Source: Rhodopirellula sp.
Lineage (GTDB): Bacteria; Planctomycetota; Planctomycetia; Pirellulales; Pirellulaceae
Direction of reading: 5' to 3'
Length of the DNA: 59,407 bases
NCBI GenBank assembly: GCA_002690925.1
Contig: NZGD01000302.1
Coordinates: 9,542-68,948, forward strand
Both the position numbers and the translations under genes were made by a program. The notes under the pieces were generated by a model. That model was not told the DNA's origin, ran no database searches, and was given only the letters and a program-made list of their open reading frames with translations. Shown one piece after another: positions 55,342 through 59,407 of the stretch (its first letter is position 1; each line of letters starts with the position of its first letter).

Positions 55342-57117
55342 CTACTTCCGAATCAACTGGATCGAATGCACATCAATCGCATTTACTCCAATGATTTTAT
55401 CTGTTGACAGTCGCAGCGTGCATTCGCCTTTGGGCAACTGCAATTTTCCTAACGACAACGTCTGAAAATCTTTTACGAAGTAGTGTGATTTCTTGACTCG
55501 TTCCTTCGACTTGTCGTAGAGCGGTGGATCAAATACTTGGACCACGGGTGCCGCAGTGAAGTGTACAGGTTGGCCAAGCAACTCTGCAGTCAACCGCATC
55601 GTCAAACCTTCGTCGCCGGCTGCGCAGGTGTATCGCAAAATCACTTCGTACTCACCGGTGCTTGCCACATCAACATGCCATGTGATGAAAGCATCTTTGC
55701 TTTTCCACTTGTTAAAAAAAGAATTGTTGGGCGACTTGACGCTACGTTGCACGTCCCCGTGTTCTTGACCATCACGTGCGGGCAACATCGTTGATGATGC
55801 AAACCCGACGTGAAATGGCCGATTGCGATTCCTCGCGAACTCCACTTCCATCTCTTCCCGATACTGCCTGGCAAGATCCTGCATTTCCGCCGTGATTTCG
55901 GGGTACTTTGCACTCACATCCTTACGTTGCCCTCTGTCCAATCCGATATTGAACAACCGCCCCTCAGCATCGAAGCGGAACCTCTGACTTCGCACGCTCA
56001 CCAGTCCACGACGAATTGAAAACAACTCACGCGACTTCCAGTTGGCCTTGGGATCATTCAGCAACGGCATCAGACTGATCCCATCAATCGGCTTCGGCAG
56101 ATCCTGATGAACATCGGCCATATCCATCAAAGTCGGCAGCAGGTCAATCGCGCCAGCAATCTTCTCAATCTCAGATCCAGCGCGTATCTTACCCGGCCAA
56201 CGCACAAACAAGGGTGACCTCAAGCCTCCCTCATCAATGGACCCTTTCTTACCCTTCATTCCACCGTTCCAGCGAAATGAGTTGGGGCCATTGTCTGAGA
56301 AGTAGACGACAATGGTGTTGTCTTCTAACGACAGTCGATCGAGCGTTTTCAGAAGCCTGCCAACATTCCAGTCGATGTTTTCCACCATTGCCAAAGCCGC
56401 ACGGGTCATCTGCAAATCCTCGCGATCCGCGTCGCGATGGCGCATCGCTGGTAATGCCTCACTGAACTTCTCGTAAAACTCATCGGTGATCATCATCGGT
56501 GAATGCGGCGTATTCAACGGCACATAACACAGAAACGGCTGCGTCCGATTTGCCTCAATGAATTCAATCGCACGATTGGTCAGGTCGTCGACAATGTAGC
56601 CATCACCTCGAACGAGCTCACCATTGTGGTCCAGGGGCGGACTGAAATAGTGCCCCCAGTGACCAGAAGTAAAACCGTAATACTCGTCAAAGCCGCGATC
56701 ATTTGGATGAAGAGGGGATTGCGTTCCATTGTGCCATTTCCCAAAAGCTCCAGTTGCGTAGCCTGCTGCTTTGAAGACACTTGCCAAGGTAGTCTCATCT
56801 GCATTCAGACGTTCTTGACCTTGACTGACTCCACTAACACCGGTCCGAGGATGGTACCTTCCGGTCAAAAACTCAGCACGAGTTGGCGCGCAAACCTGAC
56901 AGACATAAAAGTTCTGAAAAGAGGCTCCTTTCTTGGCGAGAGAATCAAGATGCGGAGTGGAAAGATTTGTGTTTCCGTGAATCCCCAGATCTCCCCACCC
57001 CTGATCATCAGTCAAGACAATCAACACGTTTGGGCGTGCAGCATAGCAAGCATTCAGATTGATCACGATCAGCAACACGAACCCGGACATGGACCGGGAA
57101 TTAAACCATCGGTTCAT
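55342..57117 (-). CDS. Exported sulfatase with extra C-terminal domain
   Basis: A 591-residue sulfatase, exported by a signal peptide (SMSGFVLLIVINLNACYA). The formylglycine site is CAPTRAEFLTGR, with the modified cysteine C76. LTDDQGWGDLG holds metal-binding aspartates and GKWHNG the catalytic Lys/His region. NGGMKGKKGSIDEGGLRSPLFVRWPGKI is the typical second half. The C-terminal about 120 residues form a beta-sandwich-like addition, perhaps carbohydrate-binding. GGAAG eight bases before the ATG at 57117 supports that start; an ATG at 57186 would put residues ahead of the signal. Probably co-transcribed after kdgK. Substrate may be a sulfated polysaccharide, by inference. Confidence 0.93.
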   Translation of the reverse strand: MNRWFNSRSMSGFVLLIVINLNACYAARPNVLIVLTDDQGWGDLGIHGNTNLSTPHLDSLAKKGASFQNFYVCQVCAPTRAEFLTGRYHPRTGVSGVSQGQERLNADETTLASVFKAAGYATGAFGKWHNGTQSPLHPNDRGFDEYYGFTSGHWGHYFSPPLDHNGELVRGDGYIVDDLTNRAIEFIEANRTQPFLCYVPLNTPHSPMMITDEFYEKFSEALPAMRHRDADREDLQMTRAALAMVENIDWNVGRLLKTLDRLSLEDNTIVVYFSDNGPNSFRWNGGMKGKKGSIDEGGLRSPLFVRWPGKIRAGSEIEKIAGAIDLLPTLMDMADVHQDLPKPIDGISLMPLLNDPKANWKSRELFSIRRGLVSVRSQRFRFDAEGRLFNIGLDRGQRKDVSAKYPEITAEMQDLARQYREEMEVEFARNRNRPFHVGFASSTMLPARDGQEHGDVQRSVKSPNNSFFNKWKSKDAFITWHVDVASTGEYEVILRYTCAAGDEGLTMRLTAELLGQPVHFTAAPVVQVFDPPLYDKSKERVKKSHYFVKDFQTLSLGKLQLPKGECTLRLSTDKIIGVNAIDVHSIQLIRK

Positions 57118-57196
57118 CACAATTTCTTCCAGTTCATGCAATCCATTTTTTATCCATATGTCGAGATGACTCCGGTCATACTTCATTGATACCTAC

Positions 57197-58285
57197 TCAA
57201 CGTACAACTCGCCCAGATCCCGAACCACCAACCAATGCATCGACTTCTGCGCGGCTCGAATGATTGAAATCCCCCTCAATGGAATGGGCCAAACAGGAAG
57301 CTGCCACAGCAAAATCCAAGGCTTCTTCCAGCGATGAATAATCTGGATTGGTCAAGGCATAAATCAACCCAGCTGCAAAAGAATCTCCACCGCCCACACG
57401 ATCCACAATATTGCGGATCTCATAGGGCACATAGTCATTACTCCGCCTAGGTGAGAAGATTGCTGTTTCACTTTGAGCCGCATACAACATTGCGCCCCAA
57501 TTGTTATGTGACGCAGATAAACTTTCTCGCAAGGTAGTCGCAACGATTCCGATATTGGGAAATTCTGCAACCACCTGCTTGGCAACCTCTGGATAGCTCG
57601 CGATATCCAACTTCCCGGAATGCACATCTGAGTGTTCACCACGTATTCCGAGCACATCACCGCAATCCTCTTCATTAGCGATCAGCACATCAACACTGGT
57701 CAGCACTTCAGACATCACTCGTTTGGCCAGATCACGCTTCGAGGTTGCAGGTTCCCATTGCCAAAGCTTCGCTCGAAAGTTCAAGTCACAGGAAACCGTA
57801 AGACCAGCCTGCTTCGCTGCCTGAACTGCGGCAACCGTAGCTTTGGCCGCTTGACTTGAAATAGCGGGTGTGATCCCGGTAACGTGGAACCATTGTCCAT
57901 CAGCGAAAATCCCGGGCCAGTCATAAACCTGTGCTTCCGTCAGACTGATCGCCGAATGATCTCGATCATAAACGACCTGACTGGGTCTCTGATTGGCACC
58001 TTTTTCGAGAAAGTAGAGACCCATCCGCCCATAGTCAGTCCGGACAATGTGCGAAGCCATGCCGGTGGATTGCAACGATGCAATGCAAGCATCCGCGAGG
58101 TCATTGTGAGGAAGTGCAGTCACAAACTTTGCATCTGCACCAAAGAACGCAAGAGAAGCAGCAACGTTGGCTTCTGCCCCAGCGAACGTCACTTCCAACG
58201 TCCCGGGCAATCCTTGCCTCAAGCGAACAAAGCCGGGTGGGGTCAAACGACCCATGATTTCACCGAATGTAATGATCGATTTCAT
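57197..58285 (-). CDS. kdgK: 2-keto-3-deoxygluconate kinase (PfkB family)
   Basis: A 362-residue sugar kinase. It phosphorylates 2-keto-3-deoxygluconate to KDPG using ATP. The N-terminal ITFGEIMGRLTPPG, FAGAEANVAASLAFFGADAKFVT and the C-terminal catalytic/anion-hole signature VDRVGGGDSFAAGLIYAL are typical of KDG kinases in the PfkB family. It overlaps eda by four bases (ATGA, 58282-58285), which makes the pair a coupled Entner-Doudoroff-type unit. The product KDPG is the substrate of the aldolase encoded upstream. A close relative acting on another 2-keto-3-deoxy sugar remains possible. Confidence 0.93.
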   Translation of the reverse strand: MKSIITFGEIMGRLTPPGFVRLRQGLPGTLEVTFAGAEANVAASLAFFGADAKFVTALPHNDLADACIASLQSTGMASHIVRTDYGRMGLYFLEKGANQRPSQVVYDRDHSAISLTEAQVYDWPGIFADGQWFHVTGITPAISSQAAKATVAAVQAAKQAGLTVSCDLNFRAKLWQWEPATSKRDLAKRVMSEVLTSVDVLIANEEDCGDVLGIRGEHSDVHSGKLDIASYPEVAKQVVAEFPNIGIVATTLRESLSASHNNWGAMLYAAQSETAIFSPRRSNDYVPYEIRNIVDRVGGGDSFAAGLIYALTNPDYSSLEEALDFAVAASCLAHSIEGDFNHSSRAEVDALVGGSGSGRVVR

Positions 58286-58944
58286 TTCTTGCGTAATTCC
58301 TTGATAACACGTCGGGCCTCAGTGGCATGGTCAATGACACCTGACCAATTACGTTCCTGAATCATTTTCCTGGGAGCCAACCAAGATCCACCGATCGCGG
58401 GTACAGCTGCATCGAACAGATAAGCTGCCATATTAGCTGCATTGATGCCGCCCAGTGGCAAAAACTGGAGCCCAAGATGTGCGTACGGTGCGTACATACT
58501 TCGGAGATATTTGATCCCACCACTTGGTTCCGCAGGAAAGAACTTGAGCTCCCGACACCCTAGTTCGACGGCCAATTCAATCTCGGACGGTGTCACAATC
58601 CCCGGAGCGAAGGGCAGACCAAGCTCTTTGGCGCGTTCCACAATTTTCACATTTAAGCCGGGAGCCACTCCAAAAGCAGCACCAGCATCGATGACCTCTT
58701 CCAGTTGTGGCGTGCTCAGAATGGTACCCACCCCTGCAAGCATTTCTGGAACCTGCTTTCTGACGAGACGCAAGGCATCGACCGCCGCCGGTGTCCGCAA
58801 TGTTAATTCCATGGCATCAATGCCGCAGGCCAATAACGCCCGTGCCAGTGGCACCACGTCTTCTGGCTGATCAATGACCAACACCGCGATCACGCCGCAT
58901 TTCTCGATGCGTTGCAGTATTGACTCGGGGAAAAGTGAATCCAT
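58282..58944 (-). CDS. eda: KDPG/KHG aldolase
   Basis: A 220-residue class I aldolase. It splits KDPG into pyruvate and glyceraldehyde 3-phosphate. The Schiff-base lysine is K134 in LKFFPAE and the catalytic Glu is E46 in AMELTLR. MLAGVGTILS, APGIVTPSEIELA, LPLGGINAANMAAYL and GGSW complete the family pattern. Length is normal. It is the first complete gene of the leftward set eda-kdgK-sulfatase, which fits breakdown of uronate or other acidic polysaccharides. Confidence 0.95.
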   Translation of the reverse strand: MDSLFPESILQRIEKCGVIAVLVIDQPEDVVPLARALLACGIDAMELTLRTPAAVDALRLVRKQVPEMLAGVGTILSTPQLEEVIDAGAAFGVAPGLNVKIVERAKELGLPFAPGIVTPSEIELAVELGCRELKFFPAEPSGGIKYLRSMYAPYAHLGLQFLPLGGINAANMAAYLFDAAVPAIGGSWLAPRKMIQERNWSGVIDHATEARRVIKELRKK

Positions 58945-59139
58945 GAATTCTAATCTCTATGCGAAAGTCGATGATGATGAACGATAGTCGTTCGTAGATC
59001 TTAGATACACCGGCAACAAATCAAAGTCTTGCATCATTTGTGGCCGCCGAATCTTGCTCGCTGTCACCACGTGGTTATTGACATCGAAAACAGCTCTGAG
59101 GTTCAAAAATGCCCCTATTCGGGGCAAGGCAAACCAAAG

Positions 59140-59407
59140 TCACGAAAACAGACGGGATGCTAAATCACCAGAATTGTTAAAATGCAACGGGGCCGGCTCA
59201 CCCAATAATTCCAAGTCGGAACGAAGACTGGCTGCTTCCCAGTAACTCCGGCTACACGCAATCTCACTGAGTTGAAGCGTGTCTCTAATCCACAACCAAT
59301 TGAGATCTGACCGTTTTTCTGCTTGTGTCTGGGAGACCACCGCATCCAAAACCTCCCGATCTGAATCAAAAGTGATTGGAATGGCTCCGGCCGTGACGTG
59401 AGCACTG
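59140..59407 (-). CDS. C-terminal end of a gene entering from the right edge, possibly LarA/DUF2088-like
   Basis: The last 88 or so codons of a minus-strand frame that stays open to the window edge and stops with TGA at 59140-59142. The visible part (AGAIPITFDSDREVLDAVV, then LNWLWIRDTLQLSEI, then LELLGEPAPLHFNNSGDLA) reads as real protein. It resembles the C-termini of lactate-racemase-domain (DUF2088/LarA-like) proteins that I recall, but this is weak. It lies 195 bases upstream of eda on the same strand and may belong to the same operon. The start is outside the window. Confidence 0.6.
   Translation of the reverse strand, partial: SAHVTAGAIPITFDSDREVLDAVVSQTQAEKRSDLNWLWIRDTLQLSEIACSRSYWEAASLRSDLELLGEPAPLHFNNSGDLASRLFS

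Noticed and set aside
1..59407. tRNA, rRNA, CRISPR array, transposase or integrase genes
   Set aside because: I looked in the gaps and saw no cloverleaf-like segment, regular spaced repeats, terminal inverted repeats or DDE/recombinase motifs.

Overview
The window reads as a chromosomal segment of a planctomycete, probably of the Pirellulales/Rhodopirellula type. This is inferred from gene content: a giant secreted protein with the planctomycete LEPR-XLL-type N-terminus, a Tat-exported DUF1501 protein paired with a DUF1549/DUF1553 protein, a sulfatase beside 2-keto-3-deoxy-sugar-acid genes, a very large Ser/Thr kinase, futalosine-route menaquinone genes, and amino-acid biosynthesis genes scattered rather than clustered. 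I saw no rRNA, tRNA, CRISPR array, integrase or insertion sequence. The region looks like ordinary chromosome with a few lineage-specific genes.

Layout. 1-9146 (minus) is one uninterrupted reading frame of at least 3048 codons running off the left edge. It is a surface/secreted mosaic with beta-helix-like and PPC-like parts and a metalloprotease-like domain whose zinc-binding residues are all replaced. 9.6-14.1 kb (minus): a MoxR-like ATPase, a class 3 lipase and L-aspartate oxidase (NadB). 14.6-18.4 kb: phosphatidylserine synthase (plus), then a minus-strand pair of an IlvD/Edd-family sugar-acid dehydratase and a DapA-family aldolase or dehydratase. 19.2-23.8 kb (plus): DUF1501, DUF1549/1553 and a free-standing secretin-like protein. 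24-30.7 kb: FtsH (minus), Dxr and an RseP-type site-2 protease (plus). 30.8-36 kb: hisE-hisG-rhodanese on minus, hisH on plus, an exported protein of unknown function, and trpD. 36-42.7 kb: a nucleoside hydrolase, a SUKH-like/helical-repeat protein, and a 1266-residue kinase-ATPase. 43-49.2 kb: a Gfo/Idh/MocA oxidoreductase divergent from an animal-like UDP-glucose dehydrogenase, then TsaD, MqnB and MqnD, and a small 74-residue protein with a clear terminator. 49.7-55.3 kb: YjbQ, acetolactate synthase, the fluoride channel CrcB, and a large exported propeller/CBM9-like protein. 55.3-59.4 kb (minus): KDPG aldolase, KDG kinase and a sulfatase in one likely operon, preceded by the C-terminal end of another gene that enters from the right edge.

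How the genes fit together. Two separate sets handle 2-keto-3-deoxy sugar acids (dehydratase + DapA-family enzyme; KDG kinase + KDPG aldolase). With the sulfatase and UDP-glucose dehydrogenase they suggest turnover and synthesis of acidic or sulfated polysaccharides. FtsH and the RseP-type protease are membrane quality-control and signalling proteases. The least understood parts are the pseudo-protease surface protein, the kinase-ATPase with its SUKH-like neighbour, the CrcB-coupled exported propeller protein and the isolated secretin domain.

All translations and motif positions were read by eye, and no database search was made. Family names rest on recognised motifs. Several start codons were chosen over longer alternatives, as noted in each entry.
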